Assembly: GCF_014529625.1 (NCBI RefSeq)
Contig: NZ_CP076039.1
Coordinates: 1-64,000, forward strand
Direction of reading: 5' to 3'
DNA from: Candidatus Pelagisphaera phototrophica
GTDB lineage: Bacteria > Verrucomicrobiota > Verrucomicrobiia > Opitutales > Opitutaceae
DNA length: 64,000 bases
In this document: piece after piece, positions 1 to 14,539 of the stretch
How positions within the stretch are numbered: the stretch's first letter is position 1
How the letters are laid out: every line of letters begins with the position of its first letter
Made by a program: the position numbers and the translations under genes
Notes under the pieces: generated by a model
Database searches by the model: none
What the model was told of the DNA's origin: nothing
What the model saw: only the letters and a program-made list of their open reading frames with translations

Positions 1-1383
1 ATGCCACAGGTCACTGAGCCCACACTAATTTGGGAAAAAGTAAAAACCGAGCTTTCAGAGCTCCTTCCACGCGATATCTTTGATAGCTGGTTTGTTTCCG
101 TAGAGTGCCTAAGCTCGGATGGCAATTCCGTGGTCCTTCAAGTACCGAGTGAGTTTTCCGCAATTTGGATCAACGATAACTACTTGGATCTACTCACCAA
201 AGCCTTTCAACGGTTTTTGGGCCATCCAGTAACCGTTACTTTAGTAGACAACTCCGCGGACGAAGACACCGTTGGCAACAATACGCGGCATACCAATACT
301 GAGATGTCCAATTTCCGAGGGAATGCAGCGAGCGCCAACCAGAGGAACAAAGGAGCCATCGATTCCAATCTCAATCGTCGGAACACTTTTGAGAATTTCG
401 TTATCGGCTCCAATAGCCAATTGGCACACGCCGCAGCGATCGCGGTAGCGCATGCGCCGGCGGAAGCCTACAACCCCCTCTTCGTTTATGGGGAGACTGG
501 ATTGGGCAAGACTCATCTCATGCACGCCGTGGGACATCACATTCTCCAAAACAAGCCTGACGCCCGAATTGCTTACCTCTCTTCCGAAAAGTTCACGAAC
601 GAATTCATTTCCTCTATTCAAGAGAATACGCTGACCCGTTTTCGCAAACGGTATCGCCGCGTAGATGTCCTTTTAATCGACGACGTCCAGTTTCTCAGTG
701 GCAAGGAGCGAATCCAGGAAGAATTCTTCCACACCTTCAACGAGCTCTTCGAGCAGCAAAAGCAGATTTTCCTTTCAAGCGATAGACCGGCCAACGAAAT
801 AGCGAAACTCGAAAGTCGCCTCGTATCCAGATTCCAGTGGGGTCTAGTAACCGATATCCAAGCTCCCGATTTCGAGACCCGTGTTGCCATCCTGCGCAAA
901 AAGGCCGAGCAGCATAACTTCAAGGTCCAGGATGAGATCATCAATTTCATCGCGGAACACATCGTAAAAAATATTCGCCGGCTCGAAGGAGCCTTAATCA
1001 AAGTTTGCAGCTACTCTTCTCTTACCGGAAGCCCGCTCGATATCTCCACTTGCGAGATGCTCTTAAGCGACGTGCTAATGGAAGCGGCCAAACAGCAACT
1101 CACGATTGATACGATACAGAAGAAAGTAGCCGAATACTTCGAGCTAAGGCATTCCGACATGCTAAGTCGGCGGCGGCCCAATCACATCGCCGTTCCCAGA
1201 CAGATCGCCATGTACTTGAGTCGGGAACTTACCAAGCACTCGCTGCAAGAAATCGGTGAGTCGTTTGGGGGACGGGATCACGGTACGGTAATCCATGCCT
1301 GTCGGCAGGTCGAAAACCTTGTAGACCAAGACGACACCGTTCGCCACAGTGTCGACTACCTGAAAGCCCAGCTTTCAAGATAG
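1..1383 (+). CDS. dnaA: Chromosomal replication initiator protein DnaA
   Basis: Binds DnaA boxes at the origin, assembles as an ATP-dependent oligomer and melts oriC. The 460 residues are a normal length. Visible parts are domain I (about 1-85), a polar Asn/Ser/Arg-rich linker (about 86-130), the AAA+ core with Walker A GETGLGKT (164-171) and Walker B LLIDD (224-228), and the C-terminal helix-turn-helix with the DnaA signature GGRDHGTVIHACR (from about 423). ATG is base 1 of the window and the stop is TAG. The 54 bases behind it hold no cluster of DnaA boxes, so oriC is probably upstream, outside this window. Confidence 0.98.
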   Translation: MPQVTEPTLIWEKVKTELSELLPRDIFDSWFVSVECLSSDGNSVVLQVPSEFSAIWINDNYLDLLTKAFQRFLGHPVTVTLVDNSADEDTVGNNTRHTNTEMSNFRGNAASANQRNKGAIDSNLNRRNTFENFVIGSNSQLAHAAAIAVAHAPAEAYNPLFVYGETGLGKTHLMHAVGHHILQNKPDARIAYLSSEKFTNEFISSIQENTLTRFRKRYRRVDVLLIDDVQFLSGKERIQEEFFHTFNELFEQQKQIFLSSDRPANEIAKLESRLVSRFQWGLVTDIQAPDFETRVAILRKKAEQHNFKVQDEIINFIAEHIVKNIRRLEGALIKVCSYSSLTGSPLDISTCEMLLSDVLMEAAKQQLTIDTIQKKVAEYFELRHSDMLSRRRPNHIAVPRQIAMYLSRELTKHSLQEIGESFGGRDHGTVIHACRQVENLVDQDDTVRHSVDYLKAQLSR

Positions 1384-1437
1384 AGCTGGACCTATCCTTC
1401 TTATAAGACCTATTGGTTCTATAAGTCCTACGCCACC

Positions 1438-3974
<2,537 letters not shown>

Positions 3975-4029
3975 CTAGACAATCGGATCGGTGACTTCGA
4001 TTCTCGAACGAATACGCAAACGCTGAAAT

Positions 4030-4461
4030 CTATTCAGCCCCGGCTTCTTTGCCAATTCTGCCTCTCATCACATCCCAGAACCGCGTTTCCAAAGTGCGTC
4101 GGTAGAGTCCCCAAGAGCAGTAAACAAAAATCGCCGTTGCCGCCCCAGCCCCATCTGCGACAATGTCCATCAAATCCGACGACCTAAGGGGATTGTAGAA
4201 TTGTATCCATTCGTCCACTATTCCGTATGAAATCGCCAACAAAAAAGCCCACGCTAATCGGGAGTTTGATCGCAAAGGACCCGGCACCCAACGAAACCAA
4301 AGAGTGCCCAGCAACCCAAACACGAAGAAATGGGCCACCTTGTCAAAATTGACGATATCTGGACCCTGTGGACTGCTTTCGTCAAAACTCGATGCCCAAG
4401 CAACCGCCGCGAGCAAGGCGACTGGCGGAATCAAATATCGAAGAGGAAGACGAGTACTCAC
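4030..4461 (-). CDS. VanZ-like family membrane protein
   Basis: Small integral membrane protein of the VanZ-like type, about 143 residues. The frame is open upstream to 4578, but that N-terminal stretch is simply tRNA-Pro read through, so a start inside the tRNA is rejected. The first plausible start after it is GTG at 4459-4461. There are four hydrophobic segments, the family-like motif NFDKVAHFFVFGLLG, and later SYGIVDEWIQFYNPLRSSD, where the E and D residues typical of VanZ-like proteins sit. Function is unknown outside VanZ-linked teicoplanin tolerance. The start is uncertain because no clear ribosome-binding site is visible. Confidence 0.8.
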   Translation of the reverse strand: MSTRLPLRYLIPPVALLAAVAWASSFDESSPQGPDIVNFDKVAHFFVFGLLGTLWFRWVPGPLRSNSRLAWAFLLAISYGIVDEWIQFYNPLRSSDLMDIVADGAGAATAIFVYCSWGLYRRTLETRFWDVMRGRIGKEAGAE

Positions 4462-4495
4462 GCCAGAAAAGCGGAATCCATGAAAAAGAGAAAAA

Positions 4496-4572
4496 TGGTC
4501 GGGCCACCGAGATTTGAACTCGGGACCTCTTGTCCCCCAGACAAGCGCGCTACCAAGCTGCGCCATGGCCCG
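4496..4572 (-). tRNA. tRNA-Pro (anticodon GGG)
   Basis: The complement strand folds as a full cloverleaf with acceptor CGGGCCA paired to TGGCCCG, anticodon stem CTTGT/ACAAG around loop CTGGGGG, and T-loop TTCAAAT. The discriminator A and the CCA end are encoded in the DNA. Confidence 0.95.
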
Positions 4573-4730
4573 ACACAAAGGAAAGACAGGAGAACTTGGG
4601 GAGCTCTGGATTCGATTTCAAATGCTTTTTTCCGAAAGCTGGATTTATTTATCGTGGACGCCTCAAACAGTTGAATTTGACTTGCTTCCAATTGAGCTGG
4701 CAGGCATACACCTCTCCTCTTTCAAAGGAT

Positions 4731-4815
4731 GCCCAGGTGGCGGAATTGGTAGACGCGCCTGACTCAAAATCAGGTTTCTTCGGAAGTGGGGGTTCGATTC
4801 CCCCCCTGGGTACCA
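4731..4815 (+). tRNA. tRNA-Leu (anticodon CAA)
   Basis: Class II tRNA with acceptor GCCCAGG paired to CCTGGGT (G-U closing pair), D-loop GGTAGACGCG, anticodon stem CCTGA/TCAGG around CTCAAAA, a short variable arm, and T-loop GTTCGATTCC. CCA is encoded. An accessory block begins just downstream, so its 3' end may have served as an insertion point. Confidence 0.95.
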
Positions 4816-4951
4816 TCCTTCGATCGAGACACAACTTAGAGTCTCAGGCTGTCACCTCGAAGTCCTTAAGACGGAGTAGTAAGTCCCACACTGGATTCGA
4901 GAGTACGGCTTGGCAGGCCTATGAAAGAGTGTCCAATCAGTATCAAATTAA

Positions 4952-4986
4952 AGGGGTCAGACCCCTACCTTTGCGGAGGGGTCAGA
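4952..4986. repeat. REP-like GGGGTCAGACCCC palindrome with a second half copy
   Basis: Bases 4952-4966 form a perfect inverted repeat, AGGGGTCAGACCCCT. Eleven bases later AGGGGTCAGA recurs (4977-4986). Palindromes of this form often accompany Y1/REP-associated transposases (from memory). No transposase is present here, so this would be a relic or a non-autonomous copy. It lies in the 288-base gap between tRNA-Leu and glf, which holds no gene that I can see. Confidence 0.55.
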
Positions 4987-5091
4987 GCGACTTATGATAC
5001 TTGAAGCTTGCCAAAGTACAAAAAAATGATTTTGCTTGTTAAGCCCTGAGTAGGCTATTAGTTCAGTAGCTTTTTTACTATAGTAAGTTAA

Positions 5092-7123
<2,032 letters not shown>

Positions 7124-8186
7124 CCCGCTTCACCTACTCGACCAATGGCGTAGGCATCTACCAGATCGATATGCAAACAGGGGGCGAAGCGAACGTGCTT
7201 AAGTATCCCTTGCTAGACGAGCTACAGAGCATGACTTTCGATGATGCCAATCCGTGGCGAGAGAGGTTTGGCAAAATACCGTTCGACGATAAAAGCGGGG
7301 CTTGGCAGCCACGGTACTACCAACACACGGCGATAGATAATGCAATCAAGGCGATAGCCGATGGCAAAAAGCGAATACTGCTCACCCTGGCGAGAGGCAC
7401 AGGGAAAACGGCTATAGCTTTCCAGATTGCCTGGACGCTGTTTCACAGCAGACGGAACGTCACTGCACAGCCTACGAGACGTCCTTGCATCCTTTTTCTA
7501 GCCGACCGAAACATCCCCGCCAACCAGGCTTACAATTCATTCTCGGCATTCGATGAGGACGCCCTGAAAACGCATAGCTCCTGATTAGATAAGGAAGCGT
7601 GGGAGGGTTCCAAAAAATTGGAGTATCTTCTTCACCATCTTTGAGACGTTTATGACTGGGACTGACGCGTCAGGCCAGCCTTCGCCCAATTTCGGGAAAT
7701 ATCCTTCCGACTTCTTCGACCTCATCGTCGTGGATGAGTGCCACCGGGGCGGAGCGAACGACGAGAGCAATTGGCGAGGCATACTAGACTACTTCGAGCC
7801 AGCTATGCAGCTCGGCCTCACTGCCACACCCAAGCGAGATCAGAATGCCGATACGTACGCCTAATTCGGCGAGCCGGTCTACATCTATTCGCTCAAGGGA
7901 GGCATCAATGATGGCTTTCTAACGCCATTTAGGATGAAGGAGATTGGCCTCCTGGCGACTTCTGGCTCAACGTCGACAAAAAACATTACAAATGGCAAAA
8001 TATGGTACAGTATTTCATCGAACGCCAACTACGAGGGAGAAGCCGCTTACAGCAGCGCGCAGTGGAACCTTGGAGAAAATTTCCAATTTGATGGAGAGGA
8101 AGATTTATCTAGTTTTACTCTCTCCAAAGAACTGGTAGAGCTTGGGGGGAAGCCAATACAACTGAAAAATTCAAAGCTGAAGCTAA

Positions 8187-8609
8187 ATGAAACATTATCG
8201 ATTACCAATCATCTTCGCCTTGCTAGTATTGGCCTGCTTATTGGAACTGGTAGAGCGATCGAGTATAAAGCCAAGAATTGTTCAACCTTTCGAATTTGAC
8301 GAGCTTACGGTTTCCAGTTTCGACGAAGTTCCCGATGTAGATAGCTTATTTGACCAAAAAATCTCAATGGGAGGGCAAGATAGTTACGAGTTCCTGAGGC
8401 TAGATCTTGAAGACAATAAGTCCTATGTCCGAGTAGTAAACGCAGCCCAATACCTTGAAATGAGAAGGAAAGGTGCTGAACCCTTTTCAACTTATGACAT
8501 CACTATGGATAGTTGGTTTGAGAATATTGTGCCGGCATTGGTATTTTCGAAGCATAGCAGTGCTTCAAATCGAAGGTCCTACCCTTCCATTACCACGAAG
8601 ATCGCTTAA
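8187..8609 (+). CDS. Hypothetical protein with N-terminal membrane anchor
   Basis: 140 residues of no recognised family. One hydrophobic segment at residues 5-21 (LPIIFALLVLACLLELV) could be a signal anchor, followed by an acidic soluble region rich in Asp and Glu and a Ser/Arg-rich end. It lies between the hsdR fragment and two hairpin elements. An overlapping frame (7934-8299) is also open and continues directly from the hsdR relic; I consider that one a chance extension. Coding status here is tentative, as the block contains decayed DNA. Confidence 0.4.
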   Translation: MKHYRLPIIFALLVLACLLELVERSSIKPRIVQPFEFDELTVSSFDEVPDVDSLFDQKISMGGQDSYEFLRLDLEDNKSYVRVVNAAQYLEMRRKGAEPFSTYDITMDSWFENIVPALVFSKHSSASNRRSYPSITTKIA

Positions 8610-8750
8610 TTTTAAAATCTTAATCCACTGTAAAACAAAGACTTATGACTTTTCGTGAGATTTCTGCCTAAAAAGATTCAAAATTTTGAACGCTAGGCCC
8701 CGGAACCCGTCTATCCCATAGTATTCAAAAGGATTTTATTCATTTTAGTA

Positions 8751-8803
8751 TCTGGTTTGTAGTTTGATAAGTCGAAAAGGCGTCGCTTAGCGGCGCCTTT
8801 TTG
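8751..8803 (+). terminator. Hairpin element, copy 1 (terminator-like)
   Basis: A 22-base leader, TCTGGTTTGTAGTTTGATAA then GT (8751-8772), precedes a 12-base-pair stem: AAAAGGCGTCGC (8775-8786), loop TTA, GCGGCGCCTTTT (8790-8801). T bases follow, as in an intrinsic terminator. The same leader and a covarying hairpin recur 190 bases downstream. Apart from these elements, the 462-base gap 8610-9071 shows no gene. Confidence 0.75.
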
Positions 8804-8940
8804 TTGCCCGCAATCCTCGCCGTTCTCCTTCTGGAAGGGCCGCAAAAAAGATTTCTCCGAAAACTGGATGTTTCTTTGAACGTTTCTACCGTAGATGCAC
8901 CTATCATAGACAGAAGAGGAAGTAGTAGTTTTTTCTTAGT

Positions 8941-9000
8941 TCTGGTTTGTAGTTTGATAAGTTAGAAAGGGTCTCGCTTAACGGGGCCCTTTCTTTTTTT
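8941..9000 (+). terminator. Hairpin element, copy 2 (terminator-like)
   Basis: The 22-base leader (8941-8962) is identical to copy 1. The hairpin then differs in sequence but keeps its pairing: GAAAGGGTCTCG (8965-8976), loop CTTAA, CGGGGCCCTTTC (8982-8993), followed by a long T run. It lies about 70 bases upstream of rsmE on the same strand. It may end transcription from the accessory block, or be the 3' end of a small RNA. Confidence 0.8.
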
Positions 9001-9071
9001 ATTTTAGCAATAATAGGCCCCATCGCGGATTTCAATTTGATCGAAGCCAATCAGATGGTAATGCTCTCGAA

Positions 9072-9827
9072 ATGCCCGACTTTCGGAGTTACTGCCCAAC
9101 TCTAGATCCAAACGTGCCGCAGATCACACTTTCGGCTGATGAGTCGCATCACTTGATCTCGGTAAATCGCGCCCGTCAGGGAGACCCGGTCATTATCTTC
9201 GACGGCTTTGGGAATGAATGGGCCTCAGAAATAACCATAGCCAATAAAAGGGAGGCTGTCTTGGAGGGAAAAGCCTTCAACCACCACTCTCCTCCTCTTC
9301 AAAGAATCGCTTTGGCCCAGTCGATTCCAAAATCGAAGGGCTTGGAGAACATCATTCGCAAAGCAACGGAGCTGGGTATTCAGGACATCTATCCTTTGAT
9401 TTCCAATCGAACCGAAACCAAGATCCGCGATGGCAAAGAAAAAACGAAGAACGAAAAATGGCTCGGGGTCGCAATTGAGGGAGCGAAACAGTCGGGAAAC
9501 CCGTTTATTCCCACCATTCATCCCGCTCAGCGTTTGGATCTTTTTCTGGAAAAAGAATCGGGAAATTTCCAGCTGAAGCTCATTGCCTCCCTCGAAGAAG
9601 GCAGTGCCACGCTTCACGGGCAAATTGAAAAAGCCGTTCTAAATCCCAACGCTTCGGGGATATTTCTAGTCGGCCCCGAAGGTGATTTCACGGAAACCGA
9701 GTATACCCAAATTCGCCAGGCAGATTTCCTTCCAGTCTCACTGGGGCCCTATGTGCTGAAATGCGAAACCGCCGCGGTCAAAGCCCTTAGCATCTTGCAG
9801 CACGAATTTTCTAAATGGGCCCCCTGA
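9072..9827 (+). CDS. rsmE: 16S rRNA (uracil-1498-N3)-methyltransferase RsmE
   Basis: Methylates N3 of U1498 in 16S rRNA using S-adenosylmethionine. At 251 residues it is typical of the SPOUT family. The N-terminal PUA-like part includes LSADESHHLISVNRARQGD. The knotted C-terminal domain carries ALAQSIPKSKGLENIIRKAT, the GPEGDFTETEY cofactor loop (family consensus GPEGG) and SLGPYVLKCETAA. Convergent with the fusion gene at 9841, with a 13-base gap. It marks the return to conserved chromosomal DNA after the accessory block. Confidence 0.95.
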   Translation: MPDFRSYCPTLDPNVPQITLSADESHHLISVNRARQGDPVIIFDGFGNEWASEITIANKREAVLEGKAFNHHSPPLQRIALAQSIPKSKGLENIIRKATELGIQDIYPLISNRTETKIRDGKEKTKNEKWLGVAIEGAKQSGNPFIPTIHPAQRLDLFLEKESGNFQLKLIASLEEGSATLHGQIEKAVLNPNASGIFLVGPEGDFTETEYTQIRQADFLPVSLGPYVLKCETAAVKALSILQHEFSKWAP

Positions 9828-9840
9828 TAGACACCTTCGT

Positions 9841-11427
9841 CTACCAAACCATCAAACCGCCAGCGTAGGTAAACCCGGCCCCGACGGAACAGAAGATGAT
9901 CTTGTCACCTTCTTCAAAAATCCCCTCTTCCGCAGCCCATCCCAACGCCATTGAGACGGAAGCAGCCGATGTGTTACCATACTTCCCCACCGTAACGATG
10001 AATTTTTCGTAGGAGATTCCAACGCGCTTGCTCACTGCTTTCAGAATTCGAGCGTTCGCCTGGTGAGGTACAATCCAGGATACATCTTCCTCGGAAAGCC
10101 CATGACGCTTCATAGCACTTTCAATAATGTCGGAGAACGCAAGCACGGCCCTTTTAAAAACAACTCCGCCGTCCAGCTGAATATAGAAAGAGTCCAGGCT
10201 GTCTCCCGGTTGTGGAATCGGATTCATCGCCCCACCACCTCTGCGGCAAATCGCCTCGGTGTACCGCGAGTCACCACTGAGCTCATGCCGATAAAATCGA
10301 TGGCCTCCTTTTTGCGGAGTCAATACTGCCGCTCCTGCTCCGTCGCCAAAAAGAAAGGCGGTTTCGTGGTCTTTAGAGTTTGTGATTCGCGAAAGAATTT
10401 CCGCGGTAACCACGAGAGCGTTTTTTGCCGTTCCTCCTATTATGAAAGCCCGTCCCACCTCGAGAGCATAAAGCCAGCCCGAACAGGCCGCGTTAAGATC
10501 AAAAGCCAGCGCCTGTCCAATGCCAAGCTCTTTGGCTAACGCGCTCGCGGCTCCGGGAACCGGTTGATCGGGAAGAAGGGTTGCGACAATCACCGCATCG
10601 ATGTCGTCCACTGACATACCGGCCATTTCCAAGGCCTTGTTTGTCGCCTCTGTAGCTAGGCTGGTAGCCGATTCACCTTCGCTGATGATATAACGCTGCT
10701 GAATCCCGGTTACCTTTTCAATCTCTTCGGCTGTCTTTCCTGGAAACTCTCGTAGGATCTCCTCGTTCGAACGGGCATTCTTGGGAACAGCATAGCCGAT
10801 ACCCGCTACGCACACCGTCTGAGAGGTAAGTGAGTCTACGCCAGCATCACTTGATGCGACGGCATTTTCCAGTGATGAGCCTTTGTAGCGAGTCAAGTCG
10901 TCTCCGGTCACCCGACCTCCGGGCCCCGTACCCACAATATCGCAAATCGTATCCGGATTCAAACCACGCTCTAAGGCAATCTTTCGAGCTCGAGGAGTCC
11001 AGCGAATCGCTCCCATTTTATCTGATGGGGCCGGGGTCTCAGAAATCGTGCTTTCGGCGGTTGCAATTTCCGCCAGCGGGGCAACGAGCTTCTGCTTAGA
11101 TTCGGTTGCCGGGGTTGTTGCGGTATTCAAGGCTCCCGAATCGGTTCCGAGGTCCACCGCTAAGTGGCTCATGGATTGATCTTCTGTCTCTATACGGAAA
11201 AAAGGAACCCCCACTTTCAGGATGTCTCCCGCGCAACAGCAAATTCCCCGGATAACCCCCTCGCAGGGGGACTCGAAATCGAATATTGATTTGTCGCTTT
11301 CGAGCTCGGCTAGCTTCTCGCCTTTAGCGACCGCACTTCCCGCCTCGCAAAAAAGATCGATCAACGTTATTTCGTTTACCGTCGCGCCCATCGATGGGAT
11401 GGGGACTTCTATCAGCTGCTTCGCCAT
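9841..11427 (-). CDS. Fusion: lipoyl domain + E3-binding domain + ketoacyl-ACP synthase III
   Basis: 528 residues in one uninterrupted frame. Residues 1-80 are a lipoyl domain of the 2-oxoacid dehydrogenase E2 type with the lipoylation lysine K46 in ESDKSIFDFESP. Residues 81-140 are an Ala/Thr/Pro linker. Residues 142-183 are a peripheral-subunit-binding domain (TPRARKIALERGL, VGTGPGGRVTGDDL). From about 205 to the end is a full FabH-like synthase with the Cys-His-Asn triad C315 (NAACSGW), H455 (PHQANAR) and N485 (GNTSAAS). The usual E2 acyltransferase domain is absent and replaced by the synthase. Inferred role: an acyl group made by an E1 is passed from lipoyl-lysine to C315 and condensed with malonyl-ACP. 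It lies downstream of pyrG on the same strand, and no E1 gene is nearby. Confidence 0.92.
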   Translation of the reverse strand: MAKQLIEVPIPSMGATVNEITLIDLFCEAGSAVAKGEKLAELESDKSIFDFESPCEGVIRGICCCAGDILKVGVPFFRIETEDQSMSHLAVDLGTDSGALNTATTPATESKQKLVAPLAEIATAESTISETPAPSDKMGAIRWTPRARKIALERGLNPDTICDIVGTGPGGRVTGDDLTRYKGSSLENAVASSDAGVDSLTSQTVCVAGIGYAVPKNARSNEEILREFPGKTAEEIEKVTGIQQRYIISEGESATSLATEATNKALEMAGMSVDDIDAVIVATLLPDQPVPGAASALAKELGIGQALAFDLNAACSGWLYALEVGRAFIIGGTAKNALVVTAEILSRITNSKDHETAFLFGDGAGAAVLTPQKGGHRFYRHELSGDSRYTEAICRRGGGAMNPIPQPGDSLDSFYIQLDGGVVFKRAVLAFSDIIESAMKRHGLSEEDVSWIVPHQANARILKAVSKRVGISYEKFIVTVGKYGNTSAASVSMALGWAAEEGIFEEGDKIIFCSVGAGFTYAGGLMVW

Positions 11428-11492
11428 GAGGGTTATTGATTTAGGTAAGCACTCAAAAAGAATTGACTGGCATCATTTCGAACGGGCTTCAA

Positions 11493-13145
<1,653 letters not shown>

Positions 13146-13186
13146 TCAACTAGGGAGTTCCCTAAAATAGAAATCTCTCCTTCAAT

Positions 13187-13384
13187 CTAGGCAATGATGA
13201 GCGTCCAGGCGGCAAATGCGACGATAGCGATCAAAAGTGCCGTCACCACGAGGACGATACCAAACTTTACAATCCGCCACATGACATAGAGCAATCCTGC
13301 ACCTACAACGATCAAACAGGTAGTAACCAGCCAAGGGGGGTATAGCTCTAGCAACTCGCGAACTTCGTCGATCAATTCTGTCAT
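13187..13384 (-). CDS. Small hypothetical membrane protein
   Basis: 65 residues from the ATG at 13382-13384; a longer frame from 13507 is rejected because its N-terminus is compositionally unlike a protein and overlaps the divergent promoter region of the kinase gene. After a short acidic helix (TELIDEVRELLELYPPW) there are two hydrophobic segments (about 18-38 and 44-64). No family is recognised. It sits upstream of pyrG on the same strand and could be co-transcribed. Confidence 0.55.
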   Translation of the reverse strand: MTELIDEVRELLELYPPWLVTTCLIVVGAGLLYVMWRIVKFGIVLVVTALLIAIVAFAAWTLIIA

Positions 13385-13516
13385 CCACGCACACGCTACG
13401 GGACACGCCCTCCATCCTTCAATCTCGAATTTATGTTGCGCGTTGGAACGCAGACGATTTCGTTCTCCCAATCCTGTTTCGAGGGGAATTAGCAAAACAA
13501 AACACAATTAATAGCA

Positions 13517-14515
13517 ATGGCGAAGAAATATCACGTCTACGGAATGGGCAATGCGCTCGTCGATATCGTAACCGAGGTGACCGATGAATTTTTCAAGGAG
13601 CATTCCATCGAGAAAGGCTTCATGACACTCGTTGACGAAAACCGTCAGCAACAGCTCACCAACGCAATCCACATGCCCAGCGCGGACCGCCAATGCGGAG
13701 GATCCGCCGCCAACACGATTATCGGAGCGGCTCAGTTCGGAGCTTCCTGCTTCTACTCCTGTAAGGTGGCTAACGATGAAATGGGAGATTTCTACCATGA
13801 CGACCTTATCTCCCACAACGTTAGTACCAATCTTTCCCCCGGGTCCCACGAAGAGGGAATTACCGGGAAATGCCTCGTGATGACCACACCTGACGCGGAA
13901 CGAACGATGAATACGTTCTTGGGTATTACCGCCAGCTATTCCACGAAGGAAGTTGACGAAACCGTGCTTAGAGACTCGGAGTTCCTATACATTGAAGGCT
14001 ACTTGGTAACCGGCGAACCGGGGCTCAACGCAATGAAAGAGGCCAAAAGACTGGCCGAGGAGTATAGCGTTAAAACGGCTCTCACTTTCTCCGACCCTAG
14101 TATGGTCAAGTACTTCAAGGACCAAATGGCCGATGTCGTCGGCTCTGGTGTCGATTTGCTATTTTGCAACGAAGAGGAAGCGATGCTCTTTACAGAAACG
14201 AAAACGGTTGACCGGGCGATCGAAGCATTGAAACAGAAGGCAAAGACGTTCGTTGTCACTCTTGGATCAAAAGGCGCCCTCGTATTCGATGGATCCGAGG
14301 AAATCAAAATTGATCCCTTTCCAACCACGGCCATCGATACCAACGGAGCGGGCGACCTTTTTGCGGGCGCATTTTTGTATGCACTAACTCAAGGTAAAAC
14401 GCATGCCGAATCCGGGTGCCTCGCGAGTCTCGCCTCCTCGAAAGTCGTTTCCAAATGGGGGCCGCGCCTTGACGAAGGCCAGGCCAAGACATTGCACGAC
14501 CAACTTTTTAGCTGA
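13517..14515 (+). CDS. PfkB-family carbohydrate/adenosine kinase
   Basis: ATP-dependent sugar or nucleoside kinase of the ribokinase fold, 332 residues. The N-terminus HVYGMGNALVDIV, the sugar-binding signature CGGSAANTIIGAAQFG and the C-terminal anion-hole/catalytic block DTNGAGDLFAGAFLYAL (catalytic Asp in GAGD) are clear. The GNALVDI start and the large lid resemble the adenosine kinase-like branch, but the substrate cannot be fixed from sequence. It is followed 24 bases later by the flavoprotein gene at 14540 on the same strand, suggesting an operon. Confidence 0.92.
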   Translation: MAKKYHVYGMGNALVDIVTEVTDEFFKEHSIEKGFMTLVDENRQQQLTNAIHMPSADRQCGGSAANTIIGAAQFGASCFYSCKVANDEMGDFYHDDLISHNVSTNLSPGSHEEGITGKCLVMTTPDAERTMNTFLGITASYSTKEVDETVLRDSEFLYIEGYLVTGEPGLNAMKEAKRLAEEYSVKTALTFSDPSMVKYFKDQMADVVGSGVDLLFCNEEEAMLFTETKTVDRAIEALKQKAKTFVVTLGSKGALVFDGSEEIKIDPFPTTAIDTNGAGDLFAGAFLYALTQGKTHAESGCLASLASSKVVSKWGPRLDEGQAKTLHDQLFS

Positions 14516-14539
14516 TCGGCAAGTCCCCTCTTTACCCCT

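Noticed and set aside
1384..1437. oriC in the gap after dnaA
   Set aside because: Only a weak CTTATA/TATAAG inverted pair is present; no DnaA boxes were seen in this short gap.
4462..4578. N-terminal extension of the VanZ-like gene (AQLGSALVWGTRGPEFKSRW)
   Set aside because: This is tRNA-Pro(GGG) translated, a well-known artefact; the gene start was moved to GTG 4461.
7934..8299. 121-codon open frame following the hsdR relic
   Set aside because: It only prolongs the hsdR frame (TPFRMKEI) into unrelated DNA, overlaps another frame and shows no family features.
13385..13507. Longer start for the small membrane protein upstream of pyrG
   Set aside because: The added residues are Cys/Arg-rich and unlike the rest; the ATG at 13384 gives a compact two-segment protein.
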